This document shows positions 36,289-45,477 of a stretch of 64,000 nucleotides of DNA, in pieces. The notes under the pieces are model-generated. The model was not told where the DNA came from. It searched no databases and saw only the letters and a list, made by a program, of their open reading frames with translations. The DNA is from Bacteroidales bacterium UBA5072 (lineage in GTDB: Bacteria > Bacteroidota > Bacteroidia > Bacteroidales > UBA10428), in NCBI GenBank assembly GCA_002415855.1, contig DIAS01000162.1, forward strand, positions 5,315 through 69,314, in the 5' to 3' direction. The first letter of the stretch is position 1; every line of letters starts with the position of its first letter. The position numbers were made by a program, and so were the translations under genes.

Positions 36289-36360
36289 TTAACCATGGCA
36301 TAATCTGCATTGCATATTATGTTGTCATCAAAAGTATGAAACCTGAAAACTATATGCTTT

Positions 36361-38655
36361 ATGAAACCCCAATTTACACTTTACAGAAAATTCCTTTGCA
36401 TCCTGTTTCTGGGGATTTTCCCGCTGTTCATTTATAACGTAAAAAGCGCAGAATTTGCGATCATCAACGGCACTTATTATTATCCATCCAGTGCCAATGC
36501 CTTTTACTGTCATGCTTCTCCTCCTTACGCCAACTATCCATCTACAAACTGGCTTTCGCCCAATGATTTCTGGAACGGCACATTCTATGCCTATTATGAA
36601 GTAATCGATATACCTACTAACGAACCTTTCGCCATGCAGTTGGGAATTTTTCAATATTACCCCAATGCGGCAAACTGGGATTACCAGAATTTCTATGAGA
36701 CATGTTCGCTGGTTTTTCCTCAGCTTCAGGGAGCAGGCTCATATGCTGAGGTAAATTGCGGCTCACCGGCCAACTGGTGGCAGCATCCAAACGGGGCAGT
36801 GGATTTTACCAGGGTGTATGACTTTGAAAGCGTTGGTCCGGTAATGTATAGCCGTACAGCCGGTGCCTATGGAATTTTGTACCCGCCGGATGCTGCTGCA
36901 TGGGCCGTGCGTGCGAATTATTTCCCATGCACCATCCGGGTAATCGTGGTTGCGGTTTCTGCCGGATCACAGTTTTCAGGATGGGCCAATTACATCAACG
37001 GCGGTGGCGGAGGCGGTGGTTGTACACCTGTGCAACAGGCCACGCCAACCTATGCAATCAATTTTGCCACTGAAAGAACCAACAAGGTCGTTCCAACTAC
37101 AGACGAGTATTCTTACAATTCCAACATGTCAGGTGCAGTAAGCGGCACCGGGTCCACCCTTTTGCTTACGCCCGGTCAGGATGTATATTTCCGTACCAAG
37201 GCCAGTGGTGATTGTTATCTGGCTTCCAACATTCAGCATCTTGATGTACCCACCCGGCCTGCAGGCACTCCTTCTTATTCTATTGATTATTACAACGAAC
37301 GAACCAATGAGACTGTGAGTTCCACTGTCGCCTATTCAACAACTCCCAATTTTACCTCTCCGGTGAGCGGTACCGGTGCAACGGTTAACTTAACACCCGG
37401 ACAAGACCTGTACTTCTGGGTGAAAGAAACCTCCAGCACCTTTGCTTCTGACGTTTATCATCTTCCGGTTCCTGCCCGTCAGCAAACACCTGCAATAACG
37501 GTTGATTTTAACAACGAGGTCACCTCAGCCGTTTCATCTGCGCAGGAATGGTCTACCAGCGCTTCCATGACTTCTCCAACCACAGGTACCAATGCCGCAT
37601 TACCGGTCTCACCCGGTACGAACCTTTATTTCCGGACAAAGGCGACAGCAAGTGCATTCTTATCTGCTGTGCAAACCCTGAACGTACCTGCCCGTCCCGC
37701 AACTCCGACTTACGGAATCGATTATGCAACGGAAAAAACATCACAGGCTGTTCCTGCAACAGATGATTATTCTGTACATTCCGATATGTCATCCGCCTCA
37801 GCCGGAACCGGAGCTGCTATAACACTGACTCCCGGCACGGACCTGTATTTCAGAACCAGGAACAGTGCCAGTTCCTTCCGGTCAGCAACTCAGCACCTGA
37901 CAGTTGCCGCACGACCTGCAACACCATCATTCCATATCGATTATGGCAATGAAACCACCTCAGAAACAGTAGGTGGCACAATTGAGTATGCTGCCACCGC
38001 AGATATGACATCACCAGCGTCAGGTACAGGAGTAAAACTTCCCCTTACACCGGGTGAGGACCTCTATTTCAGGGTAAAATCAACCGGATCATCATTCGCC
38101 AGCCAGAATTACCAGCTGGACGTACCGGCACGACCAACCCTGGAATACACAGGGGAGGACACCGTAACCTCCGCAACCATTACCATGCATGCCTTACTGG
38201 ATGCCGGCATGACAGGATTCGACCTCAATGATTTGTCGGTTACCAATGGCATCGCCCAGAATTTAAGGGCCGCAAATTATTTCGACGTCATCGGGCAGAA
38301 CAAGGGTGATGTCACAGTAATCATTCCGGTTAATAAATTTGGTGGAGCAAGCTTTGCTTCCAATGAAGTGGTTGTTTATTACAATAAATCAGCTACCGGG
38401 ATATCGGAAGAAAATGAGGATGGTTTTATTGTCTATCCCAATCCGAATGGCAGCGGTATCCTGTATATCCGTGCAAGACAGGTTACCCCCTATTCCATTG
38501 AAGTTTTTTCAGCTGACGGTAATCTGGTCAAAACTGTCCTCATGGACAAGGGAGAAGAACAACCCCTTGACCTGAAGGAACTGACAAAAGGCATATACTT
38601 CCTGAAATTTCAAACAAAAGAAAGTCATTCGGTGGTAAAGGTTGTCCTGAAATAG
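36361..38655 (+). CDS. T9SS-secreted surface protein, undescribed repeat family, member 5
   Basis: A 764-residue protein: signal peptide (ending KSAE), one N-terminal family domain (~30-215; NWLSPNDFWNG, LGIFQYYP, ANYFPCTIRVIVVAVSAGS, FSGWANYI), a seven-Gly linker (~218-224), five ~73-residue modules from ~228 to 592, an Ig-like domain (~593-685) and a T9SS tail (IVYPNPNGSGILYI...LTKGIYFLKF). The modules fall into recognisable subtypes in the order D-B-C-D-A: B has YFWVKE, C has AQEWSTS, D has VPATDxYS, A has FASxxxxLDVPAR. The same subtypes in the same order recur three times in member 6, its closest relative. Both have an aromatic-rich variant of the N-terminal domain. Function unknown. Confidence 0.85.
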   Translation: MKPQFTLYRKFLCILFLGIFPLFIYNVKSAEFAIINGTYYYPSSANAFYCHASPPYANYPSTNWLSPNDFWNGTFYAYYEVIDIPTNEPFAMQLGIFQYYPNAANWDYQNFYETCSLVFPQLQGAGSYAEVNCGSPANWWQHPNGAVDFTRVYDFESVGPVMYSRTAGAYGILYPPDAAAWAVRANYFPCTIRVIVVAVSAGSQFSGWANYINGGGGGGGCTPVQQATPTYAINFATERTNKVVPTTDEYSYNSNMSGAVSGTGSTLLLTPGQDVYFRTKASGDCYLASNIQHLDVPTRPAGTPSYSIDYYNERTNETVSSTVAYSTTPNFTSPVSGTGATVNLTPGQDLYFWVKETSSTFASDVYHLPVPARQQTPAITVDFNNEVTSAVSSAQEWSTSASMTSPTTGTNAALPVSPGTNLYFRTKATASAFLSAVQTLNVPARPATPTYGIDYATEKTSQAVPATDDYSVHSDMSSASAGTGAAITLTPGTDLYFRTRNSASSFRSATQHLTVAARPATPSFHIDYGNETTSETVGGTIEYAATADMTSPASGTGVKLPLTPGEDLYFRVKSTGSSFASQNYQLDVPARPTLEYTGEDTVTSATITMHALLDAGMTGFDLNDLSVTNGIAQNLRAANYFDVIGQNKGDVTVIIPVNKFGGASFASNEVVVYYNKSATGISEENEDGFIVYPNPNGSGILYIRARQVTPYSIEVFSADGNLVKTVLMDKGEEQPLDLKELTKGIYFLKFQTKESHSVVKVVLK

Positions 38656-38707
38656 GGCCTGTCTGCCATTGTGACGATCTCAAAGATCTGTAAAATTCTG
38701 AAAATTT

Positions 38708-38742
38708 GACAACTCAAGACACCTGTGGTGTCTTGAGTTGTC
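38708..38742 (+). terminator. Long perfect hairpin after member 5
   Basis: Sixteen-bp perfect arms (GACAACTCAAGACACC and its complement) with a 3-nt loop, followed by TTT, 53 bp after the member 5 stop and 31 bp before member 6. The stem is unusually long for a terminator and the T run is short, so mRNA processing or stabilisation is also possible. Confidence 0.6.
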
Positions 38743-38772
38743 TTTACCGCAGTAACCCTAAACCAATAACCC

Positions 38773-41700
38773 ATGAAGACATTGTATGCCCATTGCAGGC
38801 TTATCCTTGTTTTTGTCAGTGTCTTATTCATGTTGTTCTCGCACAAAGCCCTGGGAGGTGAGTTCGTGATCATGAACCAGACCTTCACCTATACAGTAAA
38901 TGCCAATGCCTTCGCCTGTCATGTTTCTCCACCGTTTGACAATTCAATTCCAGCAAACTGGTTATCTCCGGAGAATTACTGGACCGGAAGTATTCATGCC
39001 TATTATGAAGTTATCAGCGTTCCCACAAGTGAACCCTTCGGGTTTCAGATGGGTATTTTTCAATATATGCCCAGCCAGGCGCAATGGGATGGGGTTAACT
39101 TTTATGAAACCTGTTCCTATGCCGTCCCCGAACTCCGGGGTGTCGGAGATGTGTTGGAATATAACTACGGCTCCCCCTCAAGCTGGTGGCAACACTGGAA
39201 TGGCGCTGTCGATTTCTCCAGGGTCTACGATTTTGAAAGTGTAGGACCAGTCATTTACAGTCTTGTACCAGGAGCCAGTGGTGCCTTGAGCACCACTGCC
39301 GGAGGAGGTGATGATGCAGCCTGGGCGATTCGCTATAACTGGTTTCCCTGTACCATACGGGTTATTATCGTTGCAGTGTCAGCAGGATCACAGTTTTCAG
39401 GTTGGGCAAATTATGTTAACGGAGGTCCCTGTACACCTGTCGCACAGGCAACTCCATCCTATGCGATTGACTATGCCAATGAAACCACGACCTCGGTTGT
39501 TCCGAGCACGGATGAGTATTCCGGCAATGCCGACATGTCGGGAGCTGTTAGCGGAACCGGACAAAAGCTGGCCCTTACTCCCGGTCAGACGGTTTATTTC
39601 CGGACCAAACAACTGGATGAATGTCACCTTGCCTCTAACATACAGACGCTTGTTGTGCCCCAGCGGCCATCTGCGCCATCCTTTTCAGTTGATTATATTT
39701 ATGAAACCACTGTGGAGGCAGTGAGCAGTAACGTGGAATATTCCACCAGCCCCGGTATGACTTCCACCTCAACCGGAACTGGAGCGACTGTTGCGCTAAC
39801 ACCCGGTCAGGATATGTACTTCAGGATAAAAGCAACCGGATCTGCATTTGCCAGTCTGAATTTCGTTCTGGATGTGCCGGAAAGGCCTGCTGCACCGGCC
39901 GGATATACCATTGATTTTCTCAACGAAAGAACCGTGGAGAACGTGGGTTCCAACATAGCCTATTCTACTTCCCCGGTTTATTTAAATCCCGTAAGTGGTT
40001 CGGATATTACGGTGTCCGTAACTCCAGGTCAGGATCTGTACTTTTGGGTGAAGGGTTCTGCCTCGGTATTCAAATCCGCCACCTACCGGCTGATCGTTCC
40101 GGCCCGGCCGGCAGCTCCATCCATTGCCATTAACTTCATCACCGAGGTCACCTCGGTCATTTCATCAACCCAGGAATGGTCCACCAGCGCCGTCATGGCA
40201 TTACCCGTTGCAGGTACCAACTCCGGGGTACCTGTAACTCCGGGAATTGACCTGTATATCAGGAACCTTGCAACTGTGAATGCATTCAAATCCTCCATAC
40301 AAACCCTTGATGTTCCTGATCGTCCGGCTGCCCCGGCATACCAGATCAACTACACTACGGAAAGGACTGTGCAGGTTGTCCCGTCTTCTGATGAATACTC
40401 GCTCAATCCCGACATGTCCGCGGCTTCATCGGGTTCAGGTGTTGCTCTGACCTTGACGCCGGGCACAGATGTTTATTTCCGGACCAAAGCATCTCTGGGT
40501 TCTTTCATTTCCGGTATTCAGCACCTGACTGTTGGCCTTCGGCCTGCATCTCCCGAATTTCAGATCAATTATGTGAATGAAACCACCGCGGAAAACGTAA
40601 GCAATACTATTGAATATTCTACTGCAGCGAATATGGCTTCCGCCATGACCGGAACCGGAATTCCTGTGACCCTGACACCCGGACAAGACATGTATTTCAG
40701 GGTGAAAGCCTCAGCTACTGCATTTGCCAGTCTCAATTTCGTTCTGGATGTGCCGGAAAGGCCTGCTGCACCAGCCGGGTATACAGTTGATTTCATCAAC
40801 GAAACGACGGTGGAAAATGTGAGTACTGCCCTTGCTTATTCCACATCCCCTGCTTATTTGAATCCTTTAAGCGGAACCGGCAACAAGGTCCCGGTGACAC
40901 CCGGTCAGGACCTGTATTTCTGGATAAAAGGGTCAATAGGTGTATTCAATTCTTCCACGTTTCGGCTGGCTGTGCCGAACCGGCCTGCTGCGCCTGCCAT
41001 AGCCATTAACTTCACCACCGAAGTCACCTCGGCTATTTCATCAACCCAGGAATGGTCCACCAATCCTTCTATGGTTTCAGCCTTTCCGGGTACCAATACA
41101 GGGATACCGGTCACCCCGGGTATGGACCTGTATATAAGGAACATGGCCACTGCGGGAACATTCAGATCTTCAGTACAAACCCTTGATGTTCCTGACCGGC
41201 CATCGGTCCCGGCCTACCAGATCAATTATGCCACGGAAAGGACCTCCCAGCTTATTCCTGCAGCAGATGAATATTCTTATTATTCCGACATGTCCTTTGC
41301 TACTTCCGGAACCGGCGTGGCATTGTCCCTTATTCCTGGTACGGATGTATATTTCAGAACGAAGGCCTCAATCAACTCCTTCATTTCCGGCATACAGCAC
41401 CTGACGGTAGGTCTGCGGCCCGCATCTCCGGAGTTTCATATCAACTATGTCAATGAAACGACGTCGGAAAACATAAACAATACCATTGAATATTCTCCTG
41501 CAGCGGATATGGCTTCCGCCCTCACCGGAACCGGAGTGCCTGTGACGCTGACACCCGGCCAGATCATGTATTTCAGGGTGAAAGCTACCGCATCTTCCTT
41601 TGCCAGCCTCAACCATCTATTGAATGTACCAGCACGACCGGCGGCTCCTCCTGGATACACCATTGATTATATCAATGAAAGAACCATAGAAGAGGTCAAC

Positions 41701-43035
41701 ACTGACATAACTTTTTCAACCTCCCCGACATACTCAAACCCGGTGAGCGGTACCGGTTCAAGGGTCACCGTAACGCCAGGTCAGGACCTGTATTTCTGGA
41801 TAAAAGGTTCAACAGGCGTATTCAACTCTTCCACCTTCCGGCTGATTGTGCCGAACCGTCCGGTTGCTCCCGCAGTAACCATTGATTTTACCCGGGAAGT
41901 TACCTCGACAATTTCATCAGCCGAGGAATGGTCAACCAGTCCAACCCTGGCTACGGCGATAACAGGCACCAATACCGGCATACCGGTTACCCCGGGTACC
42001 GATCTTTATATCAGGAACCTGGCGACAGCCAATGCTTTCAAGTCTTTGACCCAAAATCTGAATGTCCCTGACCGGCCGGCTACCCCGAGCTACCAGATCA
42101 ATTACGTCACGGAGAAAACGTCAAAAGCCGTTCCCATAACGGATGAATACTCCAGGTACCCGGATATGTCATCTGCTTCATCGGGAACAGGTATTGCTTT
42201 GTCCCTTACGCCAGGTACAGATCTGTTTTTCAGGACCAAAGCTTCTGCGAGTTCTTTCATTTCTGAAATTCAGTATCTGTCTGTCGGCTTCCGTCCTGCT
42301 CCGCCAGCGTTCCAGATCAACTTCGAAAACATAACCACCCTTGAAAACGTGAATAACACTATTGAGTATTCTTCCTCATCCGATATGGCATCTGCCACAA
42401 CAGGCAAGGGCGTTCCTGTCAGCCTGTCACCCGGTCATGATATGTATTTCAGGATCAAAGCAACCGGATCTGCCTTTGCCAGCCTGAACTTTCCTTTGTT
42501 GGTACCGGCTGCTCCAATACTCGTTTATACCGGGAATGACACCACAACATCCGGAACAATAACCGTGCAGGCAGTATTAGAGGAAACCATGACCGGTTTT
42601 GATCTGACGGATTTATCGGTCATCAATGGTACCGCACAAAACATCCGGGAAAATAACACATTCGACGTTATTGCCGGGGAAAGGGGCCTCGTCACGGTGA
42701 ACATTCTCAGCAATGCATTTGGAGGAGCCAGTTTCCCTTCGAATGCCGTAACGGTATTTTACAACAAGAACGCAACAGGAATTTCCCTTTCTGAAGAAAG
42801 TCAGTTTATTGTATATCCAAATCCCAGCCACGACGGGATCATACACATTAAGGCCGAAAACGGGCTGCCTTTTACAGTTGAAGTCTACTCGAATGAGGGC
42901 GCCTTGGTGAAAATCTGGGACATGAATGGAGGGAAAGACCAAATCATCAACCTGCAGGCACTGGCTAAGGGAATCTACTTCCTTAAGATCAATGCCCGTG
43001 GAAAAACTTTTATAAAAAAGGCAGTACTGGAGTAA
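38773..43035 (+). CDS. T9SS-secreted surface protein, undescribed repeat family, member 6 (largest)
   Basis: A 1420-residue protein: signal peptide (ending ALGGE), one N-terminal family domain (~30-217; NWLSPENYWTG, MGIFQYMP, SPSSWWQHWNGAVDFS, NWFPCTIRVIIVAVSAGS), then 14 modules of ~73 residues (~224-1249), an Ig-like domain (~1250-1340) and a T9SS tail (IVYPNPSHDGIIHI...LAKGIYFLKI). Modules 2-13 form three tandem 292-residue super-units with subtypes A-B-C-D; module 1 is D-like and module 14 is A-like. The regular fourfold order suggests a long fibre built from a repeating four-domain segment. Length change by recombination between the 876-bp units is expected. It is likely a surface filament or adhesin, but no ligand or enzymatic site can be named. 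Confidence 0.87.
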   Translation: MKTLYAHCRLILVFVSVLFMLFSHKALGGEFVIMNQTFTYTVNANAFACHVSPPFDNSIPANWLSPENYWTGSIHAYYEVISVPTSEPFGFQMGIFQYMPSQAQWDGVNFYETCSYAVPELRGVGDVLEYNYGSPSSWWQHWNGAVDFSRVYDFESVGPVIYSLVPGASGALSTTAGGGDDAAWAIRYNWFPCTIRVIIVAVSAGSQFSGWANYVNGGPCTPVAQATPSYAIDYANETTTSVVPSTDEYSGNADMSGAVSGTGQKLALTPGQTVYFRTKQLDECHLASNIQTLVVPQRPSAPSFSVDYIYETTVEAVSSNVEYSTSPGMTSTSTGTGATVALTPGQDMYFRIKATGSAFASLNFVLDVPERPAAPAGYTIDFLNERTVENVGSNIAYSTSPVYLNPVSGSDITVSVTPGQDLYFWVKGSASVFKSATYRLIVPARPAAPSIAINFITEVTSVISSTQEWSTSAVMALPVAGTNSGVPVTPGIDLYIRNLATVNAFKSSIQTLDVPDRPAAPAYQINYTTERTVQVVPSSDEYSLNPDMSAASSGSGVALTLTPGTDVYFRTKASLGSFISGIQHLTVGLRPASPEFQINYVNETTAENVSNTIEYSTAANMASAMTGTGIPVTLTPGQDMYFRVKASATAFASLNFVLDVPERPAAPAGYTVDFINETTVENVSTALAYSTSPAYLNPLSGTGNKVPVTPGQDLYFWIKGSIGVFNSSTFRLAVPNRPAAPAIAINFTTEVTSAISSTQEWSTNPSMVSAFPGTNTGIPVTPGMDLYIRNMATAGTFRSSVQTLDVPDRPSVPAYQINYATERTSQLIPAADEYSYYSDMSFATSGTGVALSLIPGTDVYFRTKASINSFISGIQHLTVGLRPASPEFHINYVNETTSENINNTIEYSPAADMASALTGTGVPVTLTPGQIMYFRVKATASSFASLNHLLNVPARPAAPPGYTIDYINERTIEEVNTDITFSTSPTYSNPVSGTGSRVTVTPGQDLYFWIKGSTGVFNSSTFRLIVPNRPVAPAVTIDFTREVTSTISSAEEWSTSPTLATAITGTNTGIPVTPGTDLYIRNLATANAFKSLTQNLNVPDRPATPSYQINYVTEKTSKAVPITDEYSRYPDMSSASSGTGIALSLTPGTDLFFRTKASASSFISEIQYLSVGFRPAPPAFQINFENITTLENVNNTIEYSSSSDMASATTGKGVPVSLSPGHDMYFRIKATGSAFASLNFPLLVPAAPILVYTGNDTTTSGTITVQAVLEETMTGFDLTDLSVINGTAQNIRENNTFDVIAGERGLVTVNILSNAFGGASFPSNAVTVFYNKNATGISLSEESQFIVYPNPSHDGIIHIKAENGLPFTVEVYSNEGALVKIWDMNGGKDQIINLQALAKGIYFLKINARGKTFIKKAVLE
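39673..42300 (+). repeat. Three tandem 876-bp super-units within member 6
   Basis: Units start at 39673, 40549 and 41425 and the array ends at 42300, where a fourth unit begins but stops after one module. The spacing is exactly 876 bp (292 codons) each time, so no insertion or deletion separates the units. Each unit encodes modules A (MYFRxKA...FASLN), B (GYTxDxxNE...YFWxKGS), C (INFxTEVTSxISS.xEWST) and D (YQINYxTExT...FISxIQxL). Short stretches, such as 39866-39900 against 40742-40776, are nearly identical at the DNA level. Confidence 0.9.
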
Positions 43036-43052
43036 TATGAGGCGGAGCGTTG

Positions 43053-44063
43053 CTAGCAGCCGGTGATTAACCGGCTGTTCTTCTTGAAAATCAGCTTAAA
43101 TGGTACAAGAAGCAATATGCTGAATGCAACGATCAGCATAAATGAAAAAATCAGGCCCACGCCATTTGAATTAAGAAATCCATCGACTGACAGTTTGACA
43201 TAAGCATAGGATACCAGGATGATGGTATATTTATGGATGAAAAAGATCCCGAAACTGTATTTTGCTACCAGTCCCATGACCGTATCGAGTTTAACCGAGG
43301 AAATCTTGTAAAACATAAACAGGCACAAGAAGGTAAGCGGTAGTTTCTGCAGGTAGCTGAATCGCTCATCCACAAAACAGGCAGCAGTAAGGACAAGTAA
43401 TGCAACCAGGAGGAGTACCCAGTTTCTGGTGAGGTAGCTGAAATATCGCTCGGCATAGTGCGAGGTATGCATACCCAGCAAATAAACGGGCAAAAAGTAT
43501 ACAAAGGATTGCAAAGTATTGTCATTCATAGGCGGTCGATCCACAATCAAGGATATAATTATTAAACCCGGTATAATGGCGTACCACGCAGGATGACGGT
43601 CGATATACCGAAGAATTGGTGAGATCAGGTAGAAAATGCTGATCATGGGAATAAACCAGAACTGCGGCAGGTGTGAGCCGGTAGCATAAAAAAGGATAAT
43701 TTTTACAAATACTGGTCTACTTTGAAAAGACGGGGTGTTGATCCAGCTGCTGTCAAGCCATTCTGGCCTGGTCAGCATCAAAAAGATGGCCGGCACCGAC
43801 ATGATAATATAGGGAAGTATCACATTCTTGAACTTTTTGCCCAGGTACGATGCGTACGTGTATCTGTCGAGCAGGTACTGGAACAGATAGCCCGAAATGA
43901 AGATAAACAGCATGGAGCTGTTTGAAAGCAATATCCTGAGCACATTGAACTCACCGGGACTTGAATCCGCTATTAAATAAATGGTATGTACTGCTACGAT
44001 CAGCAGCATCGCAAATCCCCTGAAATTGTTAATATAATTAAGATAGGACCTTTCTTTCAACAC
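43053..44063 (-). CDS. Acyltransferase 3 family membrane protein
   Basis: A 336-residue protein with about ten hydrophobic segments. The N-terminus LNYINNFRGFAMLLIVAVHT holds the family's R-G-x-A-x-x-x-V-x-x-H active-site pattern, and SMLFIFISGYLF matches the second conserved helix. Such proteins transfer acetyl or other acyl groups onto extracytoplasmic sugars, so it probably decorates the polysaccharide of this locus. The start is GTG at 44063 (a TTG follows one codon later); an in-frame stop lies four codons upstream and no ATG is available. It lies 73 bp after the GT2 gene in the same orientation, probably in the same mRNA, and converges on member 6. Confidence 0.85.
   Translation of the reverse strand: MLKERSYLNYINNFRGFAMLLIVAVHTIYLIADSSPGEFNVLRILLSNSSMLFIFISGYLFQYLLDRYTYASYLGKKFKNVILPYIIMSVPAIFLMLTRPEWLDSSWINTPSFQSRPVFVKIILFYATGSHLPQFWFIPMISIFYLISPILRYIDRHPAWYAIIPGLIIISLIVDRPPMNDNTLQSFVYFLPVYLLGMHTSHYAERYFSYLTRNWVLLLVALLVLTAACFVDERFSYLQKLPLTFLCLFMFYKISSVKLDTVMGLVAKYSFGIFFIHKYTIILVSYAYVKLSVDGFLNSNGVGLIFSFMLIVAFSILLLVPFKLIFKKNSRLITGC
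43057..43085 (+). terminator. Terminator after member 6
   Basis: CAGCCGG / CCGGCTG stem with loop TGATTAA, followed by TTCTTCTT on the plus strand. It lies in the last codons of the convergent acyltransferase gene. Confidence 0.7.
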
Positions 44064-44136
44064 TTTAAGAATTTAGGGTTAGAGAATCATAAAATTCATG
44101 CAGATCATTGTGCGCTGAAGCGGTGCGTGGTGCACA

Positions 44137-45057
44137 TTACCTTAAACGATCTCCAAAGCATAACTTATAAATATACCAGTTCATAAAACGGCTGAATAAC
44201 GGAAGTTTCATCAGAAATCCGGTGAATTTCATGTACCCCGGATTTGGATAGGCTGTTGTGATCTCAACATTGGGATACTGATTGACAAAAAATTGTATAC
44301 CGGTAATCCTCACATATTCGACTGCCAGCCTGGTCACAATGTTATTCTTAACATTCCTTTCACGAATGAGGCTTAAGCGATATTTATAAACATTGTTGAT
44401 CATATCATCAATCAGCCTGTTGGTGGACTGATTGGGAGATATTCTGTAATAGGCCAGCTCCTGGTCAATGTAAAGCATCAGGGAGTTTTCCGTCAGCCGC
44501 CTCCAGAAATCGAGGTCTGCAATAGGATGCAAGGGCACATTGAAACCATTCAGTTTTAGCCCAAGTTCGCGGTTAAATACAACGCCCGGGAAAGGTGAGA
44601 GCTGCCTGAAATAGAAGTACGTAGGCTTTACAGGAATAAAAACATCCGTGAGGCGGGTCAATTGATTTGCCTCAGGCCATTCCTCCGACCCCACATGATT
44701 GTTAACAGCAAACCCGCCAACTTTGCTCTTAAACCGGGTCAGGATCTCCCGGGTAAGCTCAACAAACTGGCAATGCAGGTAATCATCGTCATGAAGAATG
44801 GTAATCCAGGGCGTTTTAGTAAACCTGATGCAATTGTTGAAATTCTCATCCTGGGGTACGGTTTCAGCAGTTTTAATATACGCAATCAATGGACTATTGT
44901 AGCTATCAATGATAGCCTTGAACTCATCGTGAGGAGAATTGTTGTCAACAACCAGAATCTTGCATTTTACGGTTTGATTCAAAGCGCTTTCAATCGCTTT
45001 TCTGAAATACTCCGTTCGCTTATAAACAGGCAAAGCAATCGTTAGGGTATCTACCAT
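44137..45057 (-). CDS. Glycosyltransferase family 2
   Basis: A 306-residue GT-A protein. The N-terminus LTIALPVYKRTEYFRKAIES is the standard GT2 entry. KILVVDNNS carries the first nucleotide-binding Asp, and TILHDDDYLH the metal-binding DxD. A later LDFWRRL supplies the catalytic-region acidic residue. It should add a sugar to the lipid-linked repeat unit at the cytoplasmic membrane. It is the upstream gene of a likely two-gene minus-strand unit with the acyltransferase. A -7 box lies 22 nt before its ATG. Confidence 0.88.
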   Translation of the reverse strand: MVDTLTIALPVYKRTEYFRKAIESALNQTVKCKILVVDNNSPHDEFKAIIDSYNSPLIAYIKTAETVPQDENFNNCIRFTKTPWITILHDDDYLHCQFVELTREILTRFKSKVGGFAVNNHVGSEEWPEANQLTRLTDVFIPVKPTYFYFRQLSPFPGVVFNRELGLKLNGFNVPLHPIADLDFWRRLTENSLMLYIDQELAYYRISPNQSTNRLIDDMINNVYKYRLSLIRERNVKNNIVTRLAVEYVRITGIQFFVNQYPNVEITTAYPNPGYMKFTGFLMKLPLFSRFMNWYIYKLCFGDRLR

Positions 45058-45477
45058 GGACTTTAATTGTTTAAACCTTCAAAAGTAACTAAAAACAAAT
45101 TGCCGTGAAAATCGCACCTTTGTTATACCAGCTAAACCACAATGATTTATGAGCAGTTGAGAACCAAAAATCCTCTGTTTATAACCCGGTGTCAGCATTT
45201 TATCAAAATTGGCAATCAACTTAAAAAACACTATGAATTATGGCTTTATTGGTGTTGCAGCTTCTTCATGCTATTACGAGATGTCAATTTGAATGGTTAC
45301 GGTCATGGTGCGTTCACAGCATAGGATTAATTTTACAGGTGTAATAGCAGGAACAATTTTCAGTTATCCTCGTAAAGGTATTGCATCATTTCGTGCAGGG
45401 ATACTGGCTGAAATCTGACCGGAAGATGAGCTTAGCAGATTATCATCCAACTGAATAACCACATTTAATGACTTACC
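45058..45477. other. Intergenic region between divergent GT2 and GT4 genes
   Basis: A 420-bp spacer. Divergent promoter elements sit at its left end: TACTTTTG on the minus strand (45080-45087) and CACCTTTG on the plus strand (45115-45122), the latter with one mismatch. The remaining ~350 bp hold only short frames (60 codons at 45142, 41 codons at 45295) with no recognisable domain. It could be a long leader, or eroded coding DNA. No tRNA or hairpin with a T run is seen. Confidence 0.5.
45080..45087 (-). promoter_or_regulatory. Putative -7 box for the GT2/acyltransferase unit
   Basis: CAAAAGTA reads TACTTTTG on the minus strand, an exact TAnnTTTG ending 22 nt before the ATG at 45057. Confidence 0.45.

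Noticed and set aside
39673..42300. CRISPR-like regular repetition
   Set aside because: The repeat is coding, 876 bp long, with no short direct repeats separated by unique spacers and no cas genes nearby.
45142..45324. A 60-codon frame in the spacer before the GT4 gene
   Set aside because: No homology that I recognise, no clear ribosome binding site, and unusual composition; kept only as a note on the spacer.
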